DNA of 64,000 nt from Phoenix dactylifera (taxonomy: Eukaryota > Streptophyta > Magnoliopsida > Arecales > Arecaceae): the NCBI RefSeq assembly GCF_009389715.1, contig NC_052407.1, positions 496,001 to 560,000 on the forward strand, read 5' to 3'. Below the pieces are notes generated by a model. That model ran no database searches, was not told where the DNA came from, and was given only the letters and a program-made list of their open reading frames with translations. The translations under genes and the position numbers were made by a program. Below are positions 41,347-52,853 of the stretch, one piece after another (the stretch's first letter is position 1; every line of letters begins with the position of its first letter).

Positions 41347-41412
41347 GTATGGCACGGCGAGTAGCCGAGAGAGCTCCTAGCTATCAGCGAGGTGTTCCAT
41401 GTTTCGAGCTCC
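41347..41412 (+). repeat. tRNA-like (Ser/Leu type) SINE head candidate
   Basis: A box-A-like TAGCCGAGAGAG (41362-41373) and a box-B-like GTTTCGAGCTCC (41401-41412). It does not fold into an obvious full tRNA and has no acceptor stem I could pair, so a SINE fragment is more likely than a tRNA gene. Confidence 0.3.
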
Positions 41413-41702
41413 ATATCCAATCAAATAAGGTAAATTTGATGGTAGTAGGAGAACTCGGAGAACTCATTAAGGTGATAAAAAAAAGTGATCAAGGACATGG
41501 TCCAAATAATGGATTTCCTTAACATAACTAGTTTAGGTCGCAATGTATGTGCGATTACAATCCCTTCTAGATATGAAACACATGGATGTGAGGGAAATCT
41601 AAGATCCAGAAAAAAAAAAGTAAGCTTAAATTTAAAAAAATAGTTCCAAATAAATGACCCTAGATACGGACAGAGAATAGTGGAAATCTGATCCATGGTA
41701 TC

Positions 41703-41976
41703 TATAAGGATCTATGCGGATATATATTTAGTCTCATACCGATTATTCACGGGATAGATTTTGGGTATTTATATAGGATCGAAAAAATCTAAATAATATA
41801 TTTCGGCTAGTCATTTTGGGTGAGGTCTTGGATTGTTACAAATGGTATCAGAGCGGATTCCATTCATAATCTATATAGACTGGGAAATACTGCAGCACGA
41901 CACTATTAGAACTGACCACGAGCCAATTATAGTGCTTGTGATTAGATTTGAATGGATTTGAACTCTTAGTCTAACG
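41703..41976 (+). mobile_element. Truncated TRIM, same family as 30823-31260
   Basis: The 5' terminal repeat (41703-41840, ending GGATTGTTACA), the primer binding site TGGTATCAGAGCG (41843-41855) and most of the internal part match the complete TRIM. Homology stops at about 41976 (CTTAGTCTAACG) with no 3' repeat, so the copy is 3'-truncated. It is more diverged than the intact copy. Confidence 0.8.
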
Positions 41977-43499
41977 TATGTGTCCATCCAAATCATTTTT
42001 CAGAAATGAGTGCAACTATTTCTAGAGATCCTTAAGTTCATGAAGTGGGCTCAACCCTATTTAAGTTGCCCTTCACGTTGACAAAATAGCTTAGCTTTAG
42101 GGTCAATCGCCATGGCGGTAAGGAAGAAGTTGGACCTTTGGGGTTTGACGTACAACCTCGGGATCTTCCGTCTCAAAAGCAGGGAAGCTTAGCGTATACG
42201 TAGCAGATTAGTAAAGACCTTGGAGTTCGCGGGAGGAACATGGCTTTGGCCTTGCTTGTAAGTTGAGACGTTGAAAGTAGACGAGGACGCTTGGGCATCA
42301 TTATGAGGATTACCGTGAAGTATGCATTTCCGGATATCAGACATACCTATAGAAAGACAAGTAAAATTATGGACTGGATTTGGTATTGTGGACCTATTTG
42401 TCATTAAATCAGTTGCTCTTTGTGATATTTTAATTTTTGATTTTTATTAGATATATTAATACCAGATGTATATGATTCATCCCTCTTTTTTTAAAAAAAA
42501 AGAAGAAGAAAAAGAAGAAGAAAGAAGAAGATGGTGATGAGCACGTGACGAGTTGCATCTTGGGCATTAATATGCCCCCACAAGTTACATCAAAAAGAGA
42601 AAAAAAAAGTAGTATATCACAAGCACACTTACAAAGCCTTTCACTTGAATGAGAAAAAAAGAATTTTACAGTTCCAAGGTGAAGATATTTTTTTGGTTGA
42701 AACATGCTGTTATTTTTGGTTGCTTCCCTCTTTTTTCTTTTTTTTTTTTTCTATCAGAAAAGGATAGACTTGGGTATAAAACTAGGTGGCGACAACTTTT
42801 GGATAAATTTAAAGTATTGACTTTGGTTCAAAATATGGTAAGGACTACTATTAATTGAAGATCGAGAAGTAGAAGTTAGTGCATCATTGCAAGGAAGCAA
42901 TTAATTTAAGAAAAATAATGGATTGACATTGTTGCTTGTGAGAATCTATTGTTTTTGCTAGCTGGAAAAACAAAAAAATGTTTACTTGGAGAATAGAAGG
43001 TTAATGCCCCTTCCATTAATTCTCAAGAGTGACAATTACATGTAAAGATAGATCAACTCCCATAGATAGATCGCATGTACACGCATCTCAAGGCTGCTGG
43101 ATCTAAGCAAGATCGATCAATTTACCCATATGCTTGTATGACAATACTAGCCATCCGACCATTATGCTCCAAACCCAGTCCAAGAACTAGAAAAACGAGC
43201 TCATGTTACCCGAAATTTCTTTTTTAATTCATAAAATTAACTCAAATAGCTGCTACCCCAAGGTGAATTGGCTTCACATGCATGTTTAAATGTTGCTTCC
43301 AATGCACATGACATGGGTTGGATCCAATGTAGGAATAACCCACTTGTGTTCACACACCTGTTGCACAACCCAGTCAACAATAGCACGTAATGCTGCGAGC
43401 CCACTTGCTAAATAAGCTGCTTCCCGAGTTAATTACATGGTCCTCCAAAAACAGAAAATCCTACCTCCAAATTGGACGAACCCATATGCTACTTATTTT

Positions 43500-43850
43500 A
43501 ATTCGAATGATTCTCGAGATGAACTTCGATGGCAGTATGCCTGATGATGAAAGAAGAGAAGTGACCGATTTTGTGATCAGAAATACTGATTCCATATTGG
43601 TTGCAGCTAGAGGTTGTTGGCTCTATGATACCACTATTCCTGAAGTTGAGCTTAGAGCCGCTGCAAAGGGTATTACCTATGTGCGGCCTACCTTGAGAGC
43701 GGATCAGATTCACCTGGAAGGAGATCCGACGACTGTGATTAGGTAGATTCAAGGCCATGCTAAGGCTGATGACGGATATCCACAACATATCACGAGACGA
43801 ATAAAGCTGCTGATTGGGTTATATCGTTTTGTTGCACAATACTCTAGTGC
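43500..43850 (+). pseudogene. Retroelement RNase H-like (RVT_3) fragment, broken
   Basis: Reads MNFDGSMPDDERREVTDFVI, then LYDTTIPEVELRAAAKGITY and LRADQIHLEGDPTTVI, the pattern of RVT_3-type RNase H domains of plant retroelements (NFDGS, E-A/V-E-L-R-A, EGD). A TAG stop replaces the usual Trp codon near 43746. Downstream traces (AADWVISF then FVAQYSSA) are in different frames. No reverse transcriptase part is present upstream. Confidence 0.65.
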
Positions 43851-44958
43851 CTAGAGCTGTAAATAGCTATGAGTCTTCAGCACCTCTTTTCGCTATCTAA
43901 TTTTGCTGATTTTGGTACGACGTATCCAGTTTACCAAAAAAAAACAAGTGATCTGTCTGGCTGCTGTAGAAATGATGGATGTAAGCCCTAGGTGGAAAGA
44001 AATGTACATATAAAATAAAGATTTGATCAAATATTAATGATTTGTGAAGACATTGATAATTTTGCCGATGTAATTTGCCCAAATTTACCAATGTTTCTAT
44101 AACACGTCACATATTAAAACATTAAATAGTTAAATAGGATCTTGTGACCATACCATTTGCTGGCAGTTTGTACTCAATGCTGTACAGGCTGCAAATTGGA
44201 ACAATTGGGAAGTCACGCTTTATCTGGCTTTATTGTGTCAAGTTTCTATATTATACCTTTAAGTATTCACAAAGCTCTCCTAAATGTACTCTGGGATCTA
44301 CTTGTTAATTAGGGAAAGATGTAACCAAATTAAGCTCGCCATTTTCTACAATTAAGCAAAGAAGACATTACTTATCCGAAAAAGGTCAGGATCTTAGTCC
44401 TCATGGTGGGTAGACGAGATTGAGATGAACCAAAATTTTTGAGAAAAAAAAATCAAGATATTTTAAGATTTTGGTTGGAGATATCAAAATCTTGCCGTCG
44501 ATGTAGTAAATACAATATTAACAACTATTTTTGAAAAAAAATATTTAAAATGATAGAAGGATGATCAATAAATATCAGTGTTTATGATTTTTTTTGATAT
44601 CAGTCTAAATATTTGGCATCGAGATATACTATATAACGTATCGGGGGATGCACGATACCGATACAAGCTGAGGTATCGGTTGAGATTAAAATCTTCGTTA
44701 CAGAATATTTGAGAGAGAAATAGAAAAGGTGAGAGAGAGAGCTGGCATTACACCCATCAAGTTAGCTTGGTTCCTTTCCCCGGTCTTCCCTTCCTCTTCT
44801 TCCTCCTTTTTTGTCCCACCCCGTTTCATCTTTAGTTTAAATTAAACTAAATGCTATAAGAATAACACCTAAGGAAGGAAGGAACCCTTTAGTTGTGCTG
44901 CTAATGGTAGGAAGACACGAGACTATTCTCCAATAAGCGTGAAAGATAGAGGGTGGCC

Positions 44959-45288
44959 ATGAGGGACTCGTCTTCTCCCAACTTCTATACTTTTTGGAGC
45001 ACAAGGTCTTCCTCTTTGGTGGTTTTCTGTATACTTGTTCCTTTGGTTTTGGTGTCCTTGGTGGTGCTCAACTCCGACTCCAAAACATCTTCCCTCTGGT
45101 ACACTTCCTTCTCCGGGCATCCGTCGGAAGGTGTTCATCCTCCATTGAATTCCTCTGCTCTTATTTATGCTAGCGGAGGAGGAGGAGGAGGAGGAGGAGG
45201 AGAGGGAGAGAGAAGAGTTTTCTTTGAACCCATTGCTTCTTTTATTTCTCCCCCACTTGTCAGTGCACCGAGCCCCGCGCCACAACCT
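44959..45288 (+). CDS. GT47/exostosin first exon without its own downstream exons (alternative first exon or truncated duplicate)
   Basis: A 110-codon ATG-initiated exon ending at a good donor (CAACCT|GTAAGC) in phase 0. The protein starts MRDSSSPNFY and has a type II membrane anchor at about residues 19-39 (SLVVFCILVPLVLVSLVVLN). A stem follows with a nine-glycine run, and it ends VSAPSPAPQP. This parallels the first exon of the complete GT47 gene at 52854-53195 (MRD start, VVFC-L-PLVLVSL anchor, APSPAPEP end, same phase). No exon encoding the rest of an exostosin domain was found between 45289 and 52853. It could be spliced about 10.4 kb onward to the exon at 55731, or be the remnant of a broken tandem copy. 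A TATA-like CTATAAG lies at about 44864-44870. Confidence 0.6.
45175..45201 (+). repeat. (GGA)9 coding repeat in the GT47-like first exon
   Basis: Nine perfect GGA units encode a Gly9 run in the stem region of the predicted protein. Confidence 0.9.
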
Positions 45289-46617
45289 GTAAGCCTTCTT
45301 CACCTCCATTCTTCTCCGCTATCTCTATTTTTCTTGTGTATACGAGTTGGTTTCTTCACATTATTAGTAATTTTCTCTTCACCTTTCTCCACTAGGTGTA
45401 CGTTGGCATGCGCGAGTGCATACATACATACATACATACACACATACATACATAATTTATCCACAACTTAGAGGTTTTTTATCCTTTTTCCTTTTTTTTT
45501 GGGTAAGATTTTGGGATAAAGTTATCTAGCTCTTAAGCAATACAAGCTACAAGGATTAGGAGTAAGAAGCAAACGGAGAAGGATATCTTGTAGCATCTTT
45601 AGGATGGTAGGTTGCCAAGGTCAGGCAGTCATCCCATTAAACACACACAAGTGCAAATGGTCCAAGCAATTGATTGGGACTCAAGGGGTCTGAAACACCC
45701 ATCATTCAATTATAATGTGGCATCGAACTATCAGTGACCAATCCATGCATATGGTTAGGGTTGGCTATCTTGATTTCTATTAATGATTGTACTTATTTGA
45801 GCCCAAAATTTGGCATGTCCCATTGTCATCTCTTCTAAAATTGGCCATTTATGGAGGCCTTGGTCAAGTATTTACCACCCCAAGCTAAAAAATTTGGACT
45901 GAGAGGCACATTGTGGCCATCGTTTCCAACAACCATGTACGGTTTTGATCAAGTTATTTAAGGTGAGTTTGGACCCCAACAACTAGTCAAAAATCTCAGT
46001 TTTGGCCCATCTCGGATACTAGTTTTAGAATTGAATAAATTCGATTATATTCTAAAAATTAAAAATATAGTACACCATATCATACCGTATGAAAAGTATT
46101 GTACCATACTGATTCGATTCTGGTATATAGTTTGGAGGACATACCAAATATCAGTATATTGAATCGGTCTCTATACTAAATATACCGACAAATGATAAAA
46201 TAACACCGATAAAAAAAAGATCGGCATTGAGACTGCATATTTTGATTAAAAATATAGAATAAAAATATTTTGGGATGCTTATATGCTCCAAAGTCTTATA
46301 TTATAGATTCACATGCACGATGTGTGTGTGATCGTAAGATGGTCTCCTCTTTGACATCTGATGGACTAATTAGAAGGCTGACATCAGCAGCAGCATTAAA
46401 GTCTCCCATAAATTTTTTTAGATCGATAGCTAAAATAAACAACGGATACGTGAAAGATGACGTACGTATTTGATGCTAAAACATAATATGTGGCGGTCTC
46501 TTCCAATGCTCTGCTCGAAAACGATGTTAAGAATGAATGAAATAAAGTATGAGTTCACAAGAAAATCAAGGTGCCGAGAAGAAGACCGACATGGAATTCT
46601 TATTTCCTGAGGAATAA

Positions 46618-48154
46618 GGTCCTATTTGGGGGAGCTTTTGGAGGGACAGAAAGCACTTTTAGATGAAAAACTGTGTTTGGTAAATTTTTCAAAAAGCTGT
46701 TTCAGCTTTTGCGGGAAGCTGAAAACAGCTTTTGGGAGGAAGCTCCAATTTGGAGCTTTTGGGAGGAAGTTGTTTCAGCTTTTTCGGAAAACTGTATTTT
46801 TGACAAATATGTCCATATTAAAATAACATAATTACATAGTTTGTCCCTTTATAAACCTAAAAATCTGCTGGAGCCAAGAACCCTAGCCGTCAGACTCCTT
46901 TCCATAAGAAAATATATTTTTCTTTTCAATTTTTGTATGCATCTCTTGAACCACATTTTAGAATTTTTTTTTTTTAATCCTTTTCCATACCTTCCAAAAT
47001 CAATCTATTGTTTTTTTTTTATCATCAACCTCGCGGCCCACGCTGAGGTCCTCCTCGAGCGTGGACCACGAAGAAGAGCCCCTGGACCGCGGAAAATTAT
47101 TTTATGAGAAATTATTATGAAAAATTATTTTATACTAATTTTATAATATTTTATACCTTTATTTTTGTGTTATACTATAAATATAATATCATATTATATT
47201 ATATCATAATACATTAATATGTTATGTTAAATAATTTAATATTATGTTATATTATGGAAAATTAATTTATACTAATAATTATAATATTTTATGCCTTTAT
47301 TTTTGTATTATACTATAAATATAATATCATATTATATTATATCATAATACATTAATATGTTATGTTAAATAATTTAATATTATGTTATATTATGGAAAAT
47401 TAATTTATACTAATAATTATAATATTTTATAACTTTATTATTGTATTATACTATAAATATTATATTATATTACATTACATTATAATACATTAATATGTTA
47501 TTTTAAATAATTTAATATTATGTTATATTATGAAAAATTAATTTATAATAATAATTATAATATTTTATACCTTTATTATTGTATTATACTATAAATATTG
47601 TATTATATTACATTACATTATAATACATTAATATGTTATTTTAAATAATTTAATATTATGTTATAATATGAGAAATTAATTTATACTAATAATTATAATA
47701 GTTTATACTTTTATTATTGTATTATACTATAAATATAATATATATTACATTATATCAGAATACATTAATATGTTATGTTAAATAATATAATATTATGTTA
47801 TATTACCAAATATTAATTTACTCTAATAATTATATCACTATTATGCTATATCAACATAATATTATTTTATATTACAATAATATTATACTATATCGTATAT
47901 TTATGTATTAATTTATGTTATGTTTTATTATGTTCTGTTGTATAATACTATGCAATGTCCTTTATGGTAATTTTGTCATACAAAAGTACTTCCTCAGTTT
48001 GTTTACCAAACACAAAACAAAGTACCAGAGCACTTTACGAATGTAGTTACCAAACAGCAAACAGCTTTTTATAACAGCTCTACTTCAGACAGCTCTACTT
48101 CCAACAGCTCTACTTCTAACAGCTCTACTGCCAACAGCTCCCCCAAACAGGGCC
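46618..48154. mobile_element. PIF/Harbinger-like non-autonomous DNA transposon, 1537 bp
   Basis: The ends are inverted: left GGTCCTATTTGGGGGAGCTT, right (other strand) GGCCCTGTTTGGGGGAGCTG. The element is flanked by TAA on both sides (46615-46617 and 48155-48157), the 3-bp target typical of PIF/Harbinger. Subterminal repeats occur: AGCTTTTGGGAGGAAG units on the left and AACAGCTCTACTTC units on the right. Inside there is a short GC-rich part (about 47030-47095) and the AT-rich 138-bp array. No transposase ORF is present. Confidence 0.75.
47112..47835. repeat. 138-bp AT-rich tandem array, about five copies
   Basis: The phrase ATTTTTGTRTTATAC / ATTATTGTATTATAC recurs at 47161, 47299, 47437, 47575 and 47713, exactly 138 bp apart. 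Almost every base is A or T. It lies wholly inside the Harbinger-like element. Copies 1-2 and 3-4 look most alike. Confidence 0.9.
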
Positions 48155-50519
48155 TAAGAGAGTTTGCATTGCAGATAAGTAAATATTTTCTGTTAGATTT
48201 TTGGTCCATTAAATCCTTGAAGTATCCTGCTAAATAAGGATATAATTCGAGCTTGCACTTTAGTCTTCTCGATATTTTATTTTAGGGTCTGTTTGGACAG
48301 TGGATGCAGACACAGCATATCATGGATAAAGAGTTTGATGACTAAAACCAAACTTATCTGGCTTTTGTAGAGCCCATAACCCCAAAAAATTGGGATTCTC
48401 CATTTCATTGGAAAGGTGACTTTTCATATCTCATTTGTTTTTAGAATTCTATCATCTCAACTTTCCATGGTTGGGGAAGATTATTCCTTCTTATTGTTAA
48501 GCAATTTCAATTTCATACCATGGAAAGAAAAATCCTAAGAATGGTCTAGACTGGCACATCCATAGCTTTATTAAAAGATGTAACTATAATTAAAGGAGAT
48601 TGATGGAATAACATAAACCGATTAACAAGATTATAATTATAATCATATAGCTTTTTTTACAAATATTTGAGATCGGGTTTATACATTCTTATTCGCAGAT
48701 CTAGCAATAATATATTGGGATAAAATTGAGAAGGTACTAAAATCTATGAAATATAACAAAAAAGAGATGACAATCATTGTATTGCTGTAGATGGCAAGGT
48801 CACTTTGTAAGACCTAAAACCATAACAACACTTTTTATATGGCATGTCGGGATGTGCAAAAGAAAATTATGAACATTTTTTTAAATTTAAATATTCTAGT
48901 TATATTTTTTCATAACATAATGTATGTTTTGTAACACAAGGTGTTTGATTGCACAATGAAATTCTATAAAACTCCTAATACCTGTAGTTGACAAATTTTA
49001 GACTAAGTATAATTGTGCAAATTAAAGTTGCTCTCACTATTATTTTTTTTTTGATTTTTTGGCCTTCTTGCCCTAACACTTAGTTTAGAATTTCAAATTC
49101 AAATTCTATTTTTTAAAAAAAAAAGAAAAAAAAAACTAAAAACTTCTAAAAGCTATGCCAAATTGAACTTAATCCTATATTTTCTAATAGATAAGATGAG
49201 TAAATCCACCCGCCATCCTATTAATAGTATTAGCCTCCACACGGGTGAAGAAAATCGATTCAATGTTCTTTGTCTTGCATCTACTTTTTATACCTAATTA
49301 GAAACTTGTTGGCTAGCCTTAACTCAGCTAATTGGCATTCCTCTCTATTTGAGAGAAGGTCATGATTTAAGTCTAGTGGGAGCATCCTCGTTATATTTCT
49401 CAAGAAATGATGCCTCCTTAAAATCTCAAGAAGGAGACCTTTCTGCTCATTGACATTGGCAATAGCAATGTTTTTGTTGATAAAATAGATTTAGGTAGAT
49501 TTGTAGTGCTACATGCAGGGAAAGTTTCTCAGAAGCAACCTAAGCCAATTTAACATTGACGTTCGATGATAAGCAAGTATCGAGATTTGGATCTTTTCAC
49601 TAACTAGACAAGCTTTTATTAAATTAAATTTCAAGCCAAACATAGGGTGCTTCAGAACAGCCTGCTCTCAGAATCTCCCACCCTATTTTGATAATAAAAT
49701 TAATATTAGATAATAAATAACATCATAAACTCTACACAAAGATTGCATGGGTGATGATGGTGTGGCTGATGATGGCTACATCTTATCTTGAATCCACTCT
49801 CCAATCATACATGACTTGGAAGATGGCAATAATAACATCCATCTCAAAATATGCATGTATCATCCAGTTGCCTAGAATTAACGTAACAGCTAGCTCAAGT
49901 TGTGGGTACGTCTATAAAATAAATGAACACGAATCAGCCACTAGGTGTAGTTTGGAAATTTTATGCATATGTTGCTATCCATCTAGATATGATACATGGC
50001 CAGTGATGAATAGATTAGAAACAAAATATGGCATGGAGATGTGTGGCGACAAATAGATGCAAAAGATGGGGACCATAGTTAAATATGGCATTATGCCCAT
50101 CCCCTTCATGAATTTGAAAAATTATGTTTTATAGATCAGGATGATGTCATATTGATGGAGAAATTAGTGCCAAAAATTTATCTTGTGCTTCTAGCTATCA
50201 TATATAATTATCTTCCAAAATAAAGGGGCATAATATTTATCTATTGCCAGGTTCACTATTTGCATAACCCGTATTCTTGAAACTTATGTGTATTGTCACA
50301 GTTTATCATTTAAAACATTAAAAATATTATTTAACACTTTTTTATTATAAGAATTCTTGAGTATCTCGACATGATTGGATGTATGTTTGTAAGGATATCA
50401 AGCTCCTCTCATAGGTACCATTATGTACTTCATTGTTTTTTTTTCATTTTTTTTAAAAAAATGCTAAGAATATATATGTACACATATATGTATGCATATA
50501 TATACATAGAAAAAGATTT

Positions 50520-50896
50520 AAGTTACATCTTATGTAACTCTCATAGAATTATAACTTTTATGAATTGCGTGATGAGGATCCCATGTTGATAATTCGAGCC
50601 GCTGAATATAATCTAATATTTCTAAATTGCTTACATATAAAAAATCATATGTTTTATAGTCTCCTAATTTATGCATCAAGTGGTTCAAAAATTGGATAGT
50701 CTAAATAGCAAGAAACTATTTTTTTACTATTTGATGCATAGGTTAAGAGTTTCAAAAGCACATGATTTTTTTATGTGGAAGTAATTTAGAGATAGTAGTT
50801 CACATATTAGGGCTTGGATTATGTGGGACTCCTAAACCATTTAATTGAAAAAAATAAATGTGTGTAACTCTATAAGATACATACTAGGTGTAACTT
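50520..50896. mobile_element. Palindromic MITE, about 377 bp
   Basis: Starts AAGTTACATC and ends with the inverse GGTGTAACTT. Long arms pair imperfectly: left has TTACATATAAAAAATCATATG and TTATGCATCAAGTGG, right has the inverse of CCACATAAAAAAATCATG and CTATGCATCAAATAG. No ORF. The target duplication is not clear. Confidence 0.65.
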
Positions 50897-50959
50897 GATC
50901 TTGACCTATATATGTGTGTGTGGATGTTGATCTTGACCTATATATGTGTATGTGGATGT
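50896..50959. repeat. 32-bp tandem duplication
   Basis: Two copies of TGATCTTGACCTATATATGT plus GTGTGTGGATGT, starting at 50896 and 50928, immediately after the MITE end. Confidence 0.85.
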
Positions 50960-51019
50960 AGTTTTAAAATATATAAGGCATAGAGAAAAGATTTTATACC
51001 TATCATCAAATGTAATGTG

Positions 51020-51282
51020 GGCGGTCGAAAGAAAATATAAATTGTTGGATGTGATTTAAAAGGCTTAAAATACCTATATAGAAAAACCACATATTTTAAA
51101 AATTCTAATTTATGCATCAAGGCATCTTAAATATATAGTCATAATAGGATTGTATAATATATTGATTTTAAGACAACTTAATACATAAGCTAGACACCTA
51201 GAAATTATATGATTTTTCATGAGTAGGCATTTTAGAACTTCTAGATTATATCCAACAATTTATATTTTTAATTTTGATCACC
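51020..51282. mobile_element. Palindromic MITE, about 263 bp
   Basis: The left arm, GGCGGTCGAAAGAAAATATA, then ATTGTTGGATGTGATT, is mirrored on the right by the inverse of GGTGATCAAAATTAAAAATA and ATTGTTGGATATAATC. The arms extend over most of the element. It belongs to the same family as the arm at 6931 and is related to the MITE at 50520. Confidence 0.75.
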
Positions 51283-51476
51283 AACATTAAATTTGATGAT
51301 GGCTGTAAAATTTAGGGAAGTGTAGGATCTCCAAATCATTTTTTTTTAAGAGTAAGTGATTTAAAAATATTATATCACATCCAACTGCTTAGATCATGCA
51401 CAGGTACTGATATATTAGCACTACTAACCATCAATATAAACAAGAAATTACTATAAGATCTTTTATAAATTGTTTA

Positions 51477-51811
51477 TAGGGCTAAAATTGAGCTTGGCTG
51501 TGCATTTGCCCGCGCTCAAGCCCAAACACCAACCGGGCTCCAACCCGAAGAAGCCCGTCTGGGCTAAAAGGCTAGACCTGAAACAAAATCGACCCAATTG
51601 ACCCCACAGTTATTAGCCTCATTGGCCCAAAATACTGGGCCCAATCTAAAGCCTTCTAGAACAAGATCCTTATGACGAATTCAAACTAAGACCGGGCTGG
51701 GTTCAGAGCTTGGGCTTTGAGCTTTGGACATGCAATGATGAGCCCAAGCCTAACCCAAAACCAGTCCAATAAGACGGATCCGGAGCGGGCCCAAGCCCAT
51801 TTTTAGTCCTA
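51477..51811. mobile_element. hAT-like MITE, 335 bp
   Basis: Inverted ends TAGGGCTAAAATTGAGCTTG (left) and, on the other strand, TAGGACTAAAAATGGGCTTG (right). The interior is GC-richer than its surroundings, with GGGCT/AGCCC motifs in both halves. The flanking 8-mers ATTGTTTA and ATCATTGA match at 5 of 8 positions, weak support for an old hAT duplication. Confidence 0.6.
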
Positions 51812-52514
51812 ATCATTGATATGACAATGACTCATCATATAATTTATATTCTTCGATACCAACTATGTGCATTGGATGTGATTTAGACCTAATAGTAGTA
51901 TATGGATCACTGTCAACCATTTCCAATATTATTATATTTTCACTCGAGCAAAAGTTAATAACATCTAAAAAATTGCCATATATTTATATTTGGATGTTAT
52001 TTGTCATGCTGATAACATAGAAAACTCCATGCATTGACTTGGGGAAAATGGGAACAGCAACACTCATAACATTATATAACAACGGATGTTTAGTTCATCT
52101 ATACATTATATAATGAAATGCCCACTGAAAAAAAGGAGGAGGAAGCTGTAATACCTTGTAATGGTAGTACCCAAAACACAAAATAAATGGTGATTCACAA
52201 CCTTAATTGCGTGGATGAAATTTAATGAATTGCCGACTCGAATCCAATCTCATCATCATTGAACAATCCGATTTAATTCCACATTTTCTCATGAAATAGA
52301 AGATTATTTTCCAATGATCGTGAGTGACAGCTCCATCCGGAGATGCCGATGCCGTCATAACGTCCGTTACTCAGAACCATTCCCTCCGAATCCAAATCCC
52401 GAAGGAGGAGAAGAGTGAAAGGTGGCGGAAGCCTGCAGGGTGGGAAAGCGAGAAGTCATTTACGCGACCTTTTGCATGGTTTGGGCTCCCATGGGAATCC
52501 CTGCAACCCACAAA

Positions 52515-52522
52515 TATAAAAG
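52515..52522 (+). promoter_or_regulatory. TATA box of the GT47 gene
   Basis: TATAAAAG about 340 bp upstream of the start codon. It is followed by a GC-richer leader and a CT tract, as expected downstream of a plant start site. A second TATA-like ATATATAAG lies at 52807-52815, close to the ATG, and could drive a short-leader transcript. Confidence 0.5.
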
Positions 52523-52662
52523 AGAGAAGCAGCCTTTGGGCTCGCTTCTCAGGGTCCAAGCGCCGCTTGTCGCCTCTCCCCATCTCTCGTGTCATCCTCG
52601 CGGCTCTACACCGTAGCCCGGTTCGTGCCACCCGTCCACCTTCTTCTGAGCCACCTCTTAGA

Positions 52663-52681
52663 CTCTCTCTCTCTCTCTCTC
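52663..52681 (+). repeat. (CT)9 tract in the GT47 leader
   Basis: A pyrimidine dinucleotide tract between the TATA box and the ATG, of the Y-patch/5' leader kind. Confidence 0.8.
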
Positions 52682-52704
52682 GATCTCGCTCCAAAACAAG
52701 CAAC

Positions 52705-52758
52705 ATGACAGGAGTTTCTATTAAGTTAGGAATCAAATCTATATTTGGCAAGTCGTAA
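52705..52758 (+). promoter_or_regulatory. Possible upstream ORF (17 codons) in the GT47 leader
   Basis: ATG...TAA encoding MTGVSIKLGIKSIFGKS, 95 bp before the main ATG. A second upstream ATG at 52772 is out of frame and overlaps the main start. If the 52515 TATA is used and the leader is unspliced, these would reduce translation. A GTAAGG at about 52755 could instead be a leader-intron donor. Confidence 0.4.
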
Positions 52759-52853
52759 GGACCTATTTTTGATGGAACATCTTAATGATACATTAATTAC
52801 GCTGCCATATATAAGAAGAGGCGAGGCTGGTGTGCAAAGCATTGGAAATCATT

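Larger units (their letters stand above)
39436..44958. other. Intergenic: GATA gene promoter and decayed repeat DNA
   Basis: The GATA gene leader and promoter lie nearest 39436. The rest is AT-rich and holds a PPR-like remnant, a truncated TRIM, a tRNA-like candidate and an RNase H remnant, listed separately. No intact gene was found. Confidence 0.6.
45289..52853. other. Transposon-rich stretch between the two GT47 first exons
   Basis: AT-rich DNA with the Harbinger-like element (46618-48154), two palindromic MITEs and an hAT-like element. No exon of a glycosyltransferase was seen. The interval 48160-50500 is AT-rich with a GGGTCTGTTTGGACAG motif near 48283, which resembles a transposon end without a recognised partner. 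An ATAC-type microsatellite lies at about 45420-45455. Confidence 0.6.

Noticed and set aside
44600-46200. TATCGG/ATACCGATAC-type phrases around 44600 and 46070
   Set aside because: They look like old repeat DNA, but no boundaries or inverted ends were found.
52324-52758. 144-codon plus-strand ORF upstream of GT47
   Set aside because: It overlaps the predicted promoter and leader, has no similarity I recognise and includes a CT-tract-encoded Leu/Ser run.
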